A stretch of 64,000 nucleotides of DNA from NCBI RefSeq assembly GCF_016097555.1, contig NC_054708.1, positions 23,394,334 to 23,458,333 of the forward strand. Direction: 5' to 3'. Below the pieces are notes generated by a model. It searched no databases. It saw only the letters and a program-made list of their open reading frames with translations, and was not told the origin of the DNA. Shown piece after piece: positions 1 through 11,136 of the stretch (position 1 is its first letter; the number at the start of each line of letters is the position of its first letter). Both the position numbers and the translations under genes were made by a program. The stretch is from Gigantopelta aegis. Lineage: Eukaryota > Mollusca > Gastropoda > Neomphalida > Peltospiridae.

Positions 1-88
1 ATTTCATCATGGGGGGCGCGGCTTTCGTGACGTCATCGATTTCATCACTTTGCATCATCCACTACTGCGTAGTTTGGCGGCCATCTTG

Positions 89-187
89 TTTCATCAGTTC
101 TTAAAATAGACCATGACTCATATACGCTGGGGGTGGGTATTATTATATTTCATCAGTTCTTAAAATAGACCATGACTCATATACTCC
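89..187 (+). repeat. Short tandem duplication, two 38-bp copies
   Basis: TTTCATCAGTTCTTAAAATA followed by GACCATGACTCATATAC occurs at about 89-127 and again at 149-187, separated by a 22-bp spacer. No gene is seen in the first 2.3 kb of the window, which is intron of gene A by comparison with gene B. Confidence 0.75.
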
Positions 188-338
188 ATACAGATTGGCT
201 TACTACTACTACCCCTTTAACTTTATTACACTGTAAAACATTGGAACCTTTTAAAATGTGGAAAGTTCAGCAGCTGTCTGAATTGCTCTTCTCAGCTGGG
301 GCGGGATCTAGCTCAGTAGTCACGGTGATAGACAGAGT

Positions 339-555
339 TAAAGTTTGTTTTGTTTAACGACACCACCAGAGCACATTGATTAATTAATCATCAGCTATTG
401 GATGTCAAACATATGGTAACGTAGTCATCAGGGGAAACCCGCTTCACTTTCCCACAGACAGAAAAACACATACCACGGCCTTTGATCAGTTGTGGTGCAC
501 TGCACTGGTTGGAACGAGAAAAAACCTCTTGGGTCGTAGGATCCAACTCCCTAGA
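339..555 (-). repeat. tRNA-derived SINE, minus orientation, partial
   Basis: The stretch opens with TTTAACGACACCACCAGAGC and carries ATCAGCTATTGGATGTCAAA, then the ACCACGGCCTTTGATCAG block. This is the body of the commonest SINE in the window, read from its 3' tail towards its head. The tRNA-like head is degenerate or missing here. Confidence 0.8.
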
Positions 556-631
556 TGAACACATTCTGTGATTAGTTTTTCCTCGTCTCAGCCAATACTC
601 CATGAGTGGTATCACAGGAAAGTGCATATAG

Positions 632-1345
632 AGATCAATCTAATTAAAATTAGCTCCACTATTACATGTGGATCTAACAGCAGCCAGTTGGAGCTCATGT
701 CCACCAATCAAAACCTTACTTGCAGAATTATGCCAGTGGTTTGAAAATAATTTGAAAACATTCCGAATTATCCTGATGGTATACGACATGTTTCATGTGA
801 ATTACGAATGCCTTATTTAGACCAGTAGAACTAATTTTAATCAGATTGCTAACATCACTGCGTAGTCTCCAATGTCCAGGTAACATTTCGTCTGTAAATA
901 ATAATTTAAATATTAACCAATCACACTTCGCCTTTTATAACGTTATTTGGGAGCATACAAATTCTAACAATATCGGGCGAGTCTATTTTAGTGGCCGCAG
1001 TACAGAGAACCATACCAATACGTACGGGATGGGTTATCAGTCTTCAATTTTACATTACAAATTATTTATTTAAAAAAAAATAATAATATTAAATCAGTCT
1101 TCAGTTTTTCATTACAAATTATTTATTTTATAAAATAAAACATGTTTTAAGGCATTCGTAATTCACACGAAACATATCGTATATCCTCAGGATAATTCGG
1201 AATCTTTTCAAATTATTTTCAAATCACTGGCATGATTCTGCAAGTAAGGTTTTGATTGGTGGGCATGAGCTCCAACTGGCTGCTGTTAGATCCACATGTA
1301 ATCGTGGAACTAATTTTAATTAGATTGATATAGAGATCCCAATAA
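632..1345. mobile_element. Foldback element with inverted arms of about 180 bp
   Basis: The left arm (about 632-815) reappears as its reverse complement at about 1147-1345. Shared blocks include ATCAATCTAATTAAAATTAG at the outer edge and AGCAGCCAGTTGGAGCTCAT inside. A central loop of roughly 330 bp separates the arms. No transposase is visible, so this looks like a non-autonomous long-inverted-repeat DNA element. Confidence 0.75.
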
Positions 1346-1874
1346 AAATATAGTGAGTTTCCTTTAAGACTACTAGTATATGTCAGAGGTATTAAATATT
1401 TGACATACATGTCTAACAAAGTATTACCTGAACAAATATAATTTGATTTGTCCATAAATGTACTTTATTCAACCATCTACATAACCACCATACTCCATTT
1501 ATTAATGACATTTTGTAAAAATAATTGAATTATGGCAATGGTCCATAATTCAAAAACTAAAATTGCCAAGAGGGATGACATGGATTTCACTCCATCATGA
1601 TTCAGTTAAGGTGATGCGATAGCTAGATTTGGTTTCCAACAATTAATGTAATTTTTATTTATTATCCTTTTTTTTTTTTGAGAGAGAAATAAGGTCCTTA
1701 AATCTGTGACAGTATGCCTTTAAGCAAAACAAACTTTAACTTCTGCACTTCTCAGAGATTGTCATCGATACCACAATTATTATAACATTTTTTGACAAAT
1801 CTATCTTAACCAATTGCATGTTACAAATCTATAAGTGACATACGACTTTGTTTCCAGTTTCTGGGCATTAAATA

Positions 1875-2035
1875 TAGGGGTGACTAATGCGGTCAGTTTT
1901 ACTATTGCAATAGTATTGTGATAGTTAAACTAATATTGTGATAGTATTGCAATAGTGATAGTATTATTGCAATAGTATTATGAATAGCAGTAATATGAAT
2001 AGATATTTCGCAAAACTATTTACCTCAGTCTTCCA

Positions 2036-2066
<31 letters not shown>

Positions 2067-2322
2067 TGTATGTATTTATGAATGTGTGTTTGTCTGTGTG
2101 AGTGTGCATACGTATGTACGTGTGTTTGAATGTATGTCTGTGTTTGTACTTAGTTATTTGTAATAATGTCACTAGGTAGTGAAATTATGTGTTGGTCGCA
2201 GACAATATTTCACTATGCATACTATCGAAACTATCGATAGTTGAGCAAACATTTGCGATAGTTATCGATAGTTGAATAACTATCGCAACATATCAACAGT
2301 TCGATGTATTGTTACACCACTA
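1875..2322. mobile_element. Non-autonomous hAT-like element with 8-bp target duplication
   Basis: The ends are TAGGGGTG and CACCACTA, imperfect inverted repeats, flanked on both sides by the 8-bp direct repeat ATTAAATA (1867-1874 and 2323-2330). An 8-bp duplication is the hAT hallmark. The matching intron of gene B (near 59935) has the uninterrupted site ATGAAATG, so the insertion came after the duplication of the genes, or was lost cleanly from gene B. The interior holds TATCGATAG-type palindromes and a (TATG)n run at 2037-2075. Confidence 0.8.
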
Positions 2323-2366
2323 ATTAAATACCACATGTATTCAATCATATCTGTTTTGTTTTCCAG

Positions 2367-2411
2367 TGGAAAGAGGAGTGGTTAAAACTGTGAAGCATCT
2401 GAAAAAAACTT
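2367..2411 (+). CDS. Gene A 45-base microexon, basic linker before first HYR domain
   Basis: A polypyrimidine tract and AG at 2365-2366 precede this exon and a GTATGA donor follows it. It is phase 1 on both sides and encodes VERGVVKTVKHLKKT, a basic 15-residue linker. The gene B copy at 59983-60027 has the same length, phase and donor type and reads VEKGAVRTWKHVERA, with flanking intron also conserved. Conservation of length and frame in both paralogues is the main reason to believe so small an exon. The basic residues could form a proprotein cleavage region, but no clear furin motif is present. Confidence 0.6.
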
Positions 2412-2942
2412 GTATGATCATTATAAGTATTTATTTTAGTGCCCAAAAATCAATGGATTTTAATATCTTGAACCACTTTAGCCATTGCCAAATTTAATCA
2501 TTTATGTCGTATAATAATTAAGATATATGAAAAGTTTTTCTTTAAAATAAGTTTAATCAGCACGTTTGTTAAATATACATGTATATATATAAGACGAAAT
2601 AAAAGAAAGATTTATTACTTAGAACTTCCTTACGTTTTAGTTACTTTTTAAAATTACTTTTTATTTGAAATCGTTATTTTGTTGTTATTAAATCGAACAT
2701 CGAAGAAAATAAGCAGGATATAGAAGTACCATTTTAATTGCTGGCAAATGAGCAAATTTTATTTCATTTATATTTATTTTATTTTTATTAATTGATTCAT
2801 TGCATTTCATTATAATTATTAATTTTTTTTTTATTCAATGTTATCGTTAGAGGTCTATTTTGATGAACTAAGTATTTGCATCCGTTTGTCTCATAATGTG
2901 GAAAAAGACATACAACAAAAGAAGGTGTATTATTATTTTCAG

Positions 2943-3063
2943 TCAACATTCCGCCAACTATTAAATGTAATGCTGACAGTTATTTTGAGGCCGGTTACTT
3001 TGAAGATTATGTGACAGTTAATTTGGGAAAGCCTGGATGGAACGACGACAAAACGGGTGTCAA
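2943..3063 (+). CDS. Gene A exon: first half of HYR domain 1
   Basis: TTTTCAG precedes the exon and GTACGT follows. It reads (F)NIPPTIKCNADSYFEAG and ends in GWNDDKTGVK after 121 bases. The PPTIKC opening and the following beta strands match the start of HYR (hyalin repeat) domains, which are immunoglobulin-like extracellular folds thought to mediate adhesion. The exon ends in phase 2 and joins the exon at 4517 to complete the domain (121 + 125 = 246 bases, 82 codons). The paralogous half exon at 63848-63968 has the same length and phase. The splice donor lies only 12 bases before a long (ACT)n tract. Confidence 0.85.
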
Positions 3064-3074
3064 GTACGTTACGG

Positions 3075-3175
3075 CTACTACTACTACTACTACTATTATT
3101 AATACTACTACTACTACCACCACCACCACCACCACCATCACCAACACTATTTCTACTACCACTACTATTATTATA

Positions 3176-3264
<89 letters not shown>

Positions 3265-3265
3265 T

Positions 3266-3335
<70 letters not shown>

Positions 3336-3415
3336 GCAACTACCACCGCCACTACCACTATTTCTACTACCACTACCACTACTATTACTATTACTGTATA
3401 TACTACTACTATGTA
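3075..3415 (+). repeat. (ACT)n / (ACC)n trinucleotide tract next to a splice donor
   Basis: About 340 bp of almost pure ACT repeats with some ACC and ATT units begin 12 bases after the HYR half-exon donor. Long open frames through it (poly-Thr, poly-Tyr, poly-Val) are artefacts of the repeat. Confidence 0.95.
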
Positions 3416-3574
3416 TACTTTTCAAAAAAAAGTAGGGGAACCTGAAATATTAATGTTAATATCAACTATTAGACCGAACATACGTTTTGACCACAGACAT
3501 CCTAGTAAAGAACGTTCAGGTCTGTTTATCAACACACCGAAACACATTCCATAGTTTGCACATATAGATGGGGC

Positions 3575-3592
3575 GGTTACTTGATATATATA

Positions 3593-3645
<53 letters not shown>
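3575..3645. repeat. (TA)n microsatellite
   Basis: TA dinucleotide run ending at the edge of a DNA transposon fragment. Confidence 0.95.
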
Positions 3646-3649
<4 letters not shown>

Positions 3650-3940
3650 TGGACTCTGTCTAAACCGGATTCTGTGTAATCCGGATCTCTGCTTAAACCG
3701 GTCCATTTTTAAAGCCCCGTCCAGTCACCGTTTATCTCTTGGGTATACATCTCTGCCTAATCCGTACTCTGTCTACTCCGGACTCTGGATAAAAAATCAG
3801 GAACGAAAGAACCGTTCATGCATTAATTACCTCTGTCTACACCGGATTGGGATTTGACTGAATGACGGGCTGCGTAATTAGCTGAACAATGATCGTCACT
3901 TGCCGAGTAATCAGGACGCCGCCGAAAGATCAAATACAAA
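3646..3940. mobile_element. Pogo-like DNA transposon end fragment
   Basis: The segment starts ACAGTGGACTCTGTCTAAAC directly after a TA run and repeats CCGGA and CTCTG motifs of the sort found in non-coding ends of pogo/Tigger-like elements. TA targets fit that superfamily. No transposase is seen. Confidence 0.5.
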
Positions 3941-3959
3941 ATGTAATCACACTGGTGTG

Positions 3960-4199
3960 AAGTTTACTCTTATTGCGGTAGGCCGTTAGAATACGTACGT
4001 ACGAATAAATAATGTTTTAGGAAATAAAATGAAATTTAACCTAGTAGAAATATTAGAACGACCAGAAACACATTTAATATGCAGCCACTAATATTTTATG
4101 TAGAAAAATATATTTAATATGTAATTACAATCGTTAAAAAGTCTTTTTTAGTGAATAACATCTTAAAAATTGCAGCAAACTCAGGAATGTCCCTTTAGG
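3960..4199. mobile_element. MITE fragment, AAAGGGACATTCCTGAG family, right end
   Basis: The segment ends GCAGCAAACTCAGGAATGTC CCTTTA. The same end, direct or inverted, occurs near 9733, 10118, 12493, 15466, 45600 and 50200, so it is a multicopy terminal sequence. The full copy at 9733-10118 shows both ends in inverted orientation. Confidence 0.7.
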
Positions 4200-4317
4200 T
4201 ATATTTTTTTTATGTCTGTGAAATAATCGATTGCAAGTCTGGCTTGTATGATTGTGTTTCCCAACCATCCATGGGTTCAAATGTCATTGTTGATCGCGAG
4301 TTGTCGATCATTCAAGA

Positions 4318-4322
4318 ACTAT

Positions 4323-4399
<77 letters not shown>

Positions 4400-4400
4400 A
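4318..4400. repeat. (ACT)n trinucleotide tract
   Basis: Second ACT array in the same intron, about 80 bp of pure repeat, followed by AT-rich sequence up to the next exon. Confidence 0.95.
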
Positions 4401-4516
4401 ACAAATGAATAAATATATAATAATGATGATCATGATGATTATAATGAGGATTTTATATTTTTTATAAAATTTTAATGACACATTTCGGTTGTATTTATTT
4501 GATTCTGTATTTCTAG

Positions 4517-4641
4517 AATAACACAAGTTGGGGGACCAAAATCCGGTAGCAAGTTTTACGAAGGGCGACACACAATAACATACAAGGCTACAGATAGAGA
4601 AGGAGCAACTGATTACTGTGCGCAATATGTAACTATTAAAG
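4517..4641 (+). CDS. Gene A exon: second half of HYR domain 1
   Basis: TTTCTAG precedes it and GTAAGT follows. The reading is (K)ITQVGGPKSGSKFYEG, then HTITYKATDREGATDYCAQY and VTIK. The G-x-F-x-x-G-xHxIxYxAxDxxG signature and the final Cys are the core of HYR domains. The Cys at the end should pair with the Cys of the previous exon. The exon ends in phase 1, ready for the sushi exon that follows. The domain is interrupted by the only non-phase-1 intron in the gene, whereas the second HYR domain at 30333 is intronless. Confidence 0.9.
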
Positions 4642-5402
4642 GTAAGTCTCTTTAAATTAACTGAATAAAACATATCTGTATTCCTCTATGGTATTAATGC
4701 AGTAAGCTGCAAATGACCGAACATTAAAATTTATTTATTACTAAATATTGTTTTGATTAACTTATCAATTTTGGCAAATTCAGTGTGTGTATTTTTGGTG
4801 GTCCTGTTCTTTGTATTAGCTCAAGCTAGGATCAGCGGCGTTCATGTTTATTCTATATTATCGAGATTTTATATTTTATATTCTTACTAAATGTAATACA
4901 TGCTTAGCACAGGTACGTTCAGATGAGGCGTGGTGTCATGACACTGGAATTTACTCTAAACTATGACCACCGTCTAGATCGCTAGCCCATAGCCATACTA
5001 TTGCCGTTGGATATATGGAATTCATCTTTGTACGCAATATTTAGAACGATATGTGTACGATAGTCGACTGAACCTGAATACAAACAGATACTTACGAAAT
5101 GCGGTATCGGGCAAGTACAAAGAAGTCAGCCGGCAGTACAAATCAAAAGCGGGAAAGCGATCAGAACGACTGGGAAATGTCACTGCCTTGCCTATTATAA
5201 TTATAGATACTAGTTGTTTGCACTGCAATAGAACATAGAGCAATTTATTTTGGGGCGATGATCGGTCCATTATTTAGGTAATGGCATTCACCGATATATT
5301 TTGTGATAATCCACAATAATTATTAATCCGCCGCGATAAATTTAGTTCTATTTAATTTTAAAGCTTCTTCTCTACTTCCCTACTTCTCTTTAATTATTTC
5401 AG
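4642..5402. other. Intron, no recognisable content
   Basis: No repeats, RNA genes or coding segments were recognised in this 0.76 kb intron. The short open frames on both strands near 5053-5270 lack family resemblance. Confidence 0.6.
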
Positions 5403-5582
5403 TCATAAAGTGCAAAAGTCTTGGAACTCCGAATCACGGCAGTAAAAACTGTGACAACGATAACAATATTTATGGTACTGACTGTCAGTTCTCCTGTGAC
5501 ACGGGCTACAAACTTAGAGGCTACTCAAAGTCTTCTTGTCAAAAGAGCGGTCATTTTAACCACCCCTCGCCAACCTGCAATA
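5403..5582 (+). CDS. Gene A sushi exon 1 (subtype A)
   Basis: This 180-base exon has an AG acceptor at 5401-5402, a GTAAGT donor and phase 1 on both sides. It encodes one complete 60-residue sushi (CCP) module with Cys at residues 4, 17, 28, 32, 46 and 59. Typical sushi features are TPNHG at 9-13, YGTDC at 24-28 and the Gly-Tyr at 35-36. Sushi modules are small disulfide-bonded extracellular beta domains that bind proteins or glycans. Here the aromatic residue at position 52 is Phe, and the ending HPSPTCN marks subtype A. It is followed by another subtype A exon instead of the usual A-B alternation. Confidence 0.92.
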
Positions 5583-6754
5583 GTAAGTGAAGTGGTTTTC
5601 TAAAATTCCTCATCATAATTAAATGTCTTTCTGAGAAAAAGCATATCAGGCAACATGTCAAAGGAAACCTTACATATATACAATTTGAACAATTTGATAA
5701 AAAAGAACCATTTTTTAACCAGTTTAAAAACCACCTTACAAACATTTTGCATGTATCACGAAGTGCATTGTGACGTGTAGATGTTGAACTTCTTGATACT
5801 TTTATATCCCACCATACTATTTGTTGGTTTTCTATAAAACAATTTCAAGCCTTGTAAAGGATTTGTTTTGGACGTCAGTATAGTAGGTTCTATGAGCTAC
5901 ATTGTGACAAACATTTAACAGTAAACATGATGTTAGAGGGCGTACTTGTTGCCGGAATTATTATCTCTCAGAATATAAAAAAACCCGCTAATTAAACAAA
6001 GCTAAGCTTAATCCCGTACTTTTAAAACTTTAGAATTTAGACTCAAACATTTAATTTGTATGATGTTGCCATGACGTTAAATTCTAACAGTCTTCAGTCT
6101 AGACTAAACGTTTTATATAGCAGTAGGCCTGTTTTTTTATTTTAACAACCAACACACCAAAGAAAGGGTTTAATGGGAATACATTTACACAGTTGCACTG
6201 ACCAACACAGACCATCTGTAACTGTGTTTCCATACAAAACAAAACATGTCTTTGGTCTGCGACTATTTGCGTCAGTCTGCGTCGGTTGCCGACGTCTGTA
6301 CATATTTTATGGAAACCAGGCTTTAGTAGCAGAATCAGTAAGAGGCGGATAAGGCAATTGAGCCATTTGACCCGAGTCCAAAGTTATAATGGGGTCTAGC
6401 AATTTAGACATTCGTTAAATTCTCCATTTGTTATAATTTAGTAATTTATGTGCAAGATGTTTTTAATATTTGTTATTTAACAACTGTCTTATTTGTGTCT
6501 GATAAAGGAGGCCAGCTCCATTTGCCTCAAACATCAAATTGTAACAGAGCTTCAAATTTAGACACTTGTTAGATTCTCCGTATGTCACATTTATAAGATA
6601 TTTCAATATGCTACTTATTAATAACTGATAGTCTTATATATGTGCGTGCGTGGGTGTTTGTTGTCAATTTTAATATGATCATGGACCGGACCTCATATAG
6701 CCAGGCCTGTCTGAGTCTCAGGGAGCCGTGTATTTTTGTTACTGTTGTTTTCAG
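5583..6754. other. Intron with diffuse A/T-rich repeats
   Basis: A loosely repeated segment (CAATTTAGACATTCGTTAAA near 6400 and a relative near 6555) suggests an old internal duplication. Nothing else is recognised. Confidence 0.45.
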
Positions 6755-6934
6755 TTGTCCATTGCAATATCCTCACAACACCTTCTCACGGATCTAAATA
6801 CTGTGACAATAAACAAAACGTTTACGGTACTGAGTGTACATTCAGTTGTGACAAGGGTTTCGAACTCAATGGCTACGAAACGTCAACGTGTCAGAGTAGT
6901 GGATCATACAGCCATTCCACGCCATCATGCAACA
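6755..6934 (+). CDS. Gene A sushi exon 2 (subtype A)
   Basis: The exon is 180 bases and symmetric phase 1, with acceptor TTTTCAG and donor GTAAGT. It reads (V)VHCNILTTPSHGSKYCDNK and continues to a final SHSTPSCN. Six Cys sit at residues 4, 17, 28, 32, 46 and 59, with Tyr at 52. It is closer to sushi exons 6 and 8 (15602, 28019) than to sushi exon 1, sharing the NILTTPSHG and QNVYGTEC stretches. This suggests that the expansion by exon duplication is recent. Confidence 0.93.
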
Positions 6935-7086
6935 GTAAGTACCTTTAAAGAAAAATCTTAAATAATTTTGATTAATAATTGCTCACTATTTCTAAGCGCC
7001 TGATGTGGTATGTAACGGCGATCTGGCAAGGCAATAATATTGACGATGTTCTCATTGCTTTCCATTTTTTATTTTGTCGGCGAACG

Positions 7087-8035
7087 TTTACATCATCTAT
7101 CTGTTTAAAAAGACCGCGATTCCAAAGTAGTAGACTTTGTCCCGTAGTTGAATAATGTATCTAACCAGTGCACCACGACTGGTATATCACAGGCCGTGAT
7201 ATGTACGGTGCATATATACAAGATCCCTTGCTACTAATGGAAACATGTAATGGGCTTTCTTTCTAAGACTGTATATGTCAGAATTACCAAATTTTTGACA
7301 TCCAGTAGCCGATGATTAATAAATCAATGTATTCTAATGGTGTCGTTAAACAAAACAAACTTTAACTTTGAATGAAGTATTTTCCTGGACAATTTTGCAA
7401 GTGTACGCACTGTGACACTCTACGTTTAGGAATAAAGCAAATTATGTTGAAAACGATCATGATTCCAATATAGGCGACTGTGTCAAGTAGTGGGATGATA
7501 TATTTTCTGTGGAGAATGTCTGCTATTATGTTCTGTTTAAGAATAGAACAAACCAGGTTCAAAACAACTACAATTCCAAGGTGGGAGACTATATTCCATG
7601 GCTTAATGAGATATTTGCTGTGGACAATGTTTGCAAACGTACACACTTTGACATTTCCTCGTTTAGGGATAAAGCAAATTAGGGTGCAAACGACCACGAT
7701 CCAAAGTAGAAGACTTTGCCCCGTAGTGGAATGAGAAATTTCCCGTAGACAATATCTACAAATAAAAACACTTTGACCCTTCCCCGTTTGGGAATAAAAC
7801 AAATTAGATTAAAATAACCCCGATTTCAAAGTGAAACACTGTATCCCACAGTGGAATGAAATGTTTTTTGTAAACAATGTCAGCAAATATATACACTTAG
7901 ACTCTTCCCCGCTTAAGAATAAATCAAATTAGGTTGAAAGAGACCACGATTAAAACAGGAGTGAATGGGTACTGGACTGGGATGAGATATTTCCTGTGGA
8001 CAATGTCTGAGAATGTCCTACTTCTCAGAGAAAAA
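7087..8035 (+). repeat. Minisatellite of about 126-bp units, split by a SINE
   Basis: A unit containing AATAAAGCAAATTAGGTTGA, a CCACGATTCCAAAG block and TTCCTGTGGACAATGTCTG recurs about every 126 bp at roughly 7434, 7547, 7670, 7796 and 7922. An earlier unit at about 7087-7160 is separated from the rest by the SINE at 7160-7372. The array is intronic. Confidence 0.8.
7160..7372 (+). repeat. SINE, plus orientation, head truncated
   Basis: It runs from AGTGCACCACGACTGGTATA to TGGTGTCGTTAAACAAAACA with the ATCCAGTAGCCGATGATTAA tail block. It is inserted in the 126-bp minisatellite. Confidence 0.85.
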
Positions 8036-8054
8036 GCAAAGACAAAAAAGGACC

Positions 8055-8127
8055 CCCCCCCCCCCAAAAAAAAAAACCCTACCATTTATAAAGGGGTCTG
8101 GATTCAGGGAATATTATTGAATACCCC

Positions 8128-8158
<31 letters not shown>

Positions 8159-8200
8159 AAAAAAAAAACCCCACAAAAAAAAAAAAAAAAAAAAAAAAGA
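8055..8200. repeat. Poly-C / poly-A low-complexity runs
   Basis: Long homopolymer runs of C then A lie just upstream of the next acceptor. Lengths here may be affected by sequencing or assembly error. Confidence 0.85.
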
Positions 8201-8222
8201 TCTATTAAATCAATAATTTCAG

Positions 8223-8402
8223 GAGTGTCGTGTCCCTTGCTTTCAACACCAGCACATGGTACGGGGTTTAGCTGTACTAACGGGAGGCACTACGGTAGCG
8301 TCTGTTCGCTGGAGTGTGAGGCGGGTTACTCGCCGGAGCTGGGATTGTACACCTTGTGTCAAGACACGAAGCGATGGAGCGCCACGAAGTTTTTATGCAA
8401 AC
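8223..8402 (+). CDS. Gene A sushi exon 3 (subtype B)
   Basis: ATTTCAG precedes the exon. It reads (G)VSCPLLSTPAHGTGFSCTN and ends KRWSATKFLCK. It is 180 bases, symmetric phase 1, with Cys at residues 4, 18, 28, 32, 46 and 59 and Trp at 52, the conserved sushi Trp that subtype A lacks. The donor is GTTCGT, weaker than the GTTTGT or GTAAGT of the other subtype B exons. It lies at the first base of an 81-bp tandem repeat (8403-8712), so the donor and its surroundings have been reworked. Confidence 0.92.
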
Positions 8403-8712
8403 GTTCGTCTCTATTATTCTCTCTTCTATTCTTGTAATAAGCATTGAAGTGATTAACGGTTAGTCAAAGTCGGTATAGTGAAGGTCTGTCTGTATTTTTC
8501 TCTCTTCTATTCTTGTAATAAGCATTGAAGTGATTGACGGTTATTCAAAGTCGGTATAGTGAAGGTCTGTCTCTATTTTTCTCTCTTCTATTCTTGTAAT
8601 AAACATTGAAGTGATTAACGGTTAGTCAAAGTCGGTATAGTGAAGGTCTGTCTCTATTTTTCTTTCTGTTCTTGTAATAAGCACTGAAGTGATTAACGGT
8701 TAGTCAAAGTCA
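8403..8712 (+). repeat. Tandem repeat of about 81 bp, four copies, starting at a splice donor
   Basis: The marker CTTGTAATAAGCATTGAAGT occurs at 8431, 8512, 8593 (one change) and 8671. The first copy begins at the donor of sushi exon 3. Later copies carry GAAGGTCTGTCT, which resembles the end and donor of subtype B exons (GAAG then GTTTGTCT at 29088). Confidence 0.85.
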
Positions 8713-9535
8713 GAGAATGACCTGTGTACTCATGCCACTGTCTACATTGGCGGATCCAGATGGGTACAGGGGTCCCGTAAGCCACTCCGGGTCGTTTGAA
8801 GTGCCCTTTTGTATAACTTGGTGGTGTTTTTTTTTTTTAATTCATCATCCACAACATACAACATTAAACTACCTTAAAACGCATTTCTGAGTATCATTAT
8901 TTCACACTTTCTTGGGGAGATGGCCACAAACACGCCTACAGATCTCGCTCCCTTTAGGAGCTCGGCTCATTTGGCTTCGACAAATTCAAACTGCCCCTTT
9001 TAAAATGTTGTGACCCCTTTTATAAAATCTAGGATCCGCCCTATACTGAGATATGAACCTAATATCTAACAGACTTAAATTTGACGGCCGCATTCGATTC
9101 ACAGCCATATAATATGGATGAAATTTTCCAAAATATGCTCTCCACTTCGTAGTGCTTATGTGCTTGCGTCTTTGTGTGTGTATGTGTGTGTGTTTGTGTG
9201 CGTGCGTGCGTGCGTGCACGCATGTATTTAAAACACGCATCAGTGGCTGAAGACTTCATATACTAAAATGAACATTGAAAAATCAGTTTCATTCCCTGTT
9301 GGGTTTTTCTTCCCTTTTTATGTGTCTTTCTTACCGTTATGCATGTGTATGTTGTGGTACCATCAATAATATTATAATAATTAACTCTGTTTTAGTTTAA
9401 AATGTTTTGCAGCATGCACATTTGACAGTGTACTAAATCATGAAATTGTTAACAACTTAATCAGTATTGAAAGACATATACGTTGAATATCTTTAACTAT
9501 ATAAACATTTCTTACTTCCGTTTCCGTCTTTTCAG

Positions 9536-9715
9536 CCAATCGATGCAGCAGTCTGATGACGCCATCTTTCGGAACAAAAAAGTGCAACAAAAAACATAAC
9601 GAATACGGTACCGAATGCAAGTTCAGTTGTAACGCGGGATTTTTACTTGATGGCCATGAAAAGTCGAAATGTCTGCATAATGGGTCTTACACTCACCCCA
9701 CACCAAAGTGCCACA
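9536..9715 (+). CDS. Gene A sushi exon 4 (subtype A)
   Basis: Acceptor TTTTCAG, donor GTAAGT, 180 bases, phase 1-1. It reads NRCSSLMTPSFGTKKCNKK and ends SYTHPTPKCH. The six Cys sit at the subtype A positions and Tyr at 52. It departs most from the other subtype A exons: it is Lys-rich before the third Cys, and the His-Gly of the loop is Phe-Gly. The module should still fold. Confidence 0.92.
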
Positions 9716-9732
9716 GTAAGTAGCTTCATTTA

Positions 9733-10118
9733 AAGGGACTGTCCTGAGTTTGCTACCATTGTATGATGTTTCCTACTAATAAAATATTTTAACGACTTAA
9801 ATTACATACTGAATATACTGTCTTGTTTAGAATATCAGCGTCTGTATATATTCAAAATGGTTATAATCGTCGTAATGCTTGTTAGAAGCCCAAACTGGAT
9901 TTGGTATCCCAATATTTCGTACGTATGAAAAAAACAATATTAGGGAATAAAATGAAGTCTGACCTAGTACAAACACTAGGAAGATTTGACAAACATTTAA
10001 TATACAGTCACTGATATTTTATGCAGGAAAAATGTATTTAATATGTAATTGTGACCATTAAAATATCTCTGTTAGTCGGGGTCTTAACAATAACAAGAAA
10101 CTCAGGACCGTCCATTTA
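9733..10118. mobile_element. MITE with AAAGGGACTGTCCTGAG inverted ends
   Basis: The left end AAAGGGACTGTCCTGAGTTT is matched in reverse complement by AAACTCAGGACCGTCCATTT at the right. The interior is AT-rich with ACGTACGAAA motifs shared with copies near 3970 and 12690. It has no coding capacity and begins 18 bp after the sushi exon 4 donor. Confidence 0.75.
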
Positions 10119-10427
10119 ATGCAGTCTAATGTAATGCAGACCTCGTTTTATTCGCGCAAATCTATTTTGCGTAAACTATTTTCCGTCCGCACATTCAATT
10201 TACATGATCGTAACGGGTTTCGCAATTGGTTTAATACATGATTTTTTTTAATTTAGATTTTTTTTGTTGACCATCCACAAAGGGTTATGCTAATTTTCAA
10301 TTATTAGAGGCTTAAAATGTTTGCGAGCTAAGAATAAAATAATAATCTTCAAGTGCACCTGTTGGCCATTCTTTTATGATATATTGTGAAAACAGCAGAT
10401 CCATTTCTAATGTTATAAAATGGAATG

Positions 10428-10510
10428 AATGAATGAATGGATGTTTAACGACACCCCAGCACAGAAAATACATCGGCTATTGGGTGTCAAACTATGGTAA
10501 TGCAAACAAA
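10428..10510 (-). repeat. LINE 3' tail fragment, minus orientation
   Basis: AATGAATGAATGAATG, then TTTAACGACACCCCAGCAC and CATCGGCTATTGGGTGTCAA. This is the reverse complement of the LINE tail at 45431-45485 and 63440-63530. Confidence 0.75.
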
Positions 10511-10694
10511 TAAAGTCATGATCAACATCAATATAAATAAAAACAGTGTAAAGAACTGTGCAAAAATACAAATATCACAGATAGATACTGACTTTTACTC
10601 AAACTTTCAATTGTGCTGTATTGGCCATTGTCAAAGAGAATGTTACACCCCTTCACTACGGTGAGGTTACAGCACGCGCAGGGGTTATACAATG

Positions 10695-10785
10695 GAGTAA
10701 TCGTTATTTAGTAACATGGGCCATCCAATAGCGGATATATTTTTCGTGCGGGGTGTCTTTAAACATTCATTCATTTGGTAACATG
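10695..10785 (+). repeat. LINE 3' tail fragment, plus orientation
   Basis: CCAATAGCGGATATATTTTT then GGGGTGTCTTTAAACATTCATTCAT. It is the same tail as at 45431, facing the copy at 10428. Confidence 0.65.
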
Positions 10786-11136
10786 GGGCTCAGATGCTGA
10801 GATGCTTATTATACATTTGCATGTATTTAAACAACAATAACAATAGAGAAAAACATATTTTACTGTTTTTGTTTGCGACCGATATTTCACATGTATAATA
10901 TACATAAAGAATAAACCATTTTGTGTTGATCTCATAAAGGGGTTTTAATATATTTGCAATAACTGATCGTATTTTTGGCCGTGCGTTGAAAAATCATCGA
11001 CCAAACTGTTACGTAACGACGCACAAGTTTAAAACTCTAGGCGGATCGCCATGATTGCAAAGAACGTTATCAACACATGGAAGTAAATAACACACATAAC
11101 AAATGATACCCATAACGTACTTTGAATTATTCAACA

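Noticed and set aside
2939-3554. Long open frames of poly-Val, poly-Thr, poly-Tyr and poly-Ser on both strands
   Set aside because: They arise from the ACT repeat. Only the 2943-3063 part is coding, and its frame leaves the repeat at the splice donor.
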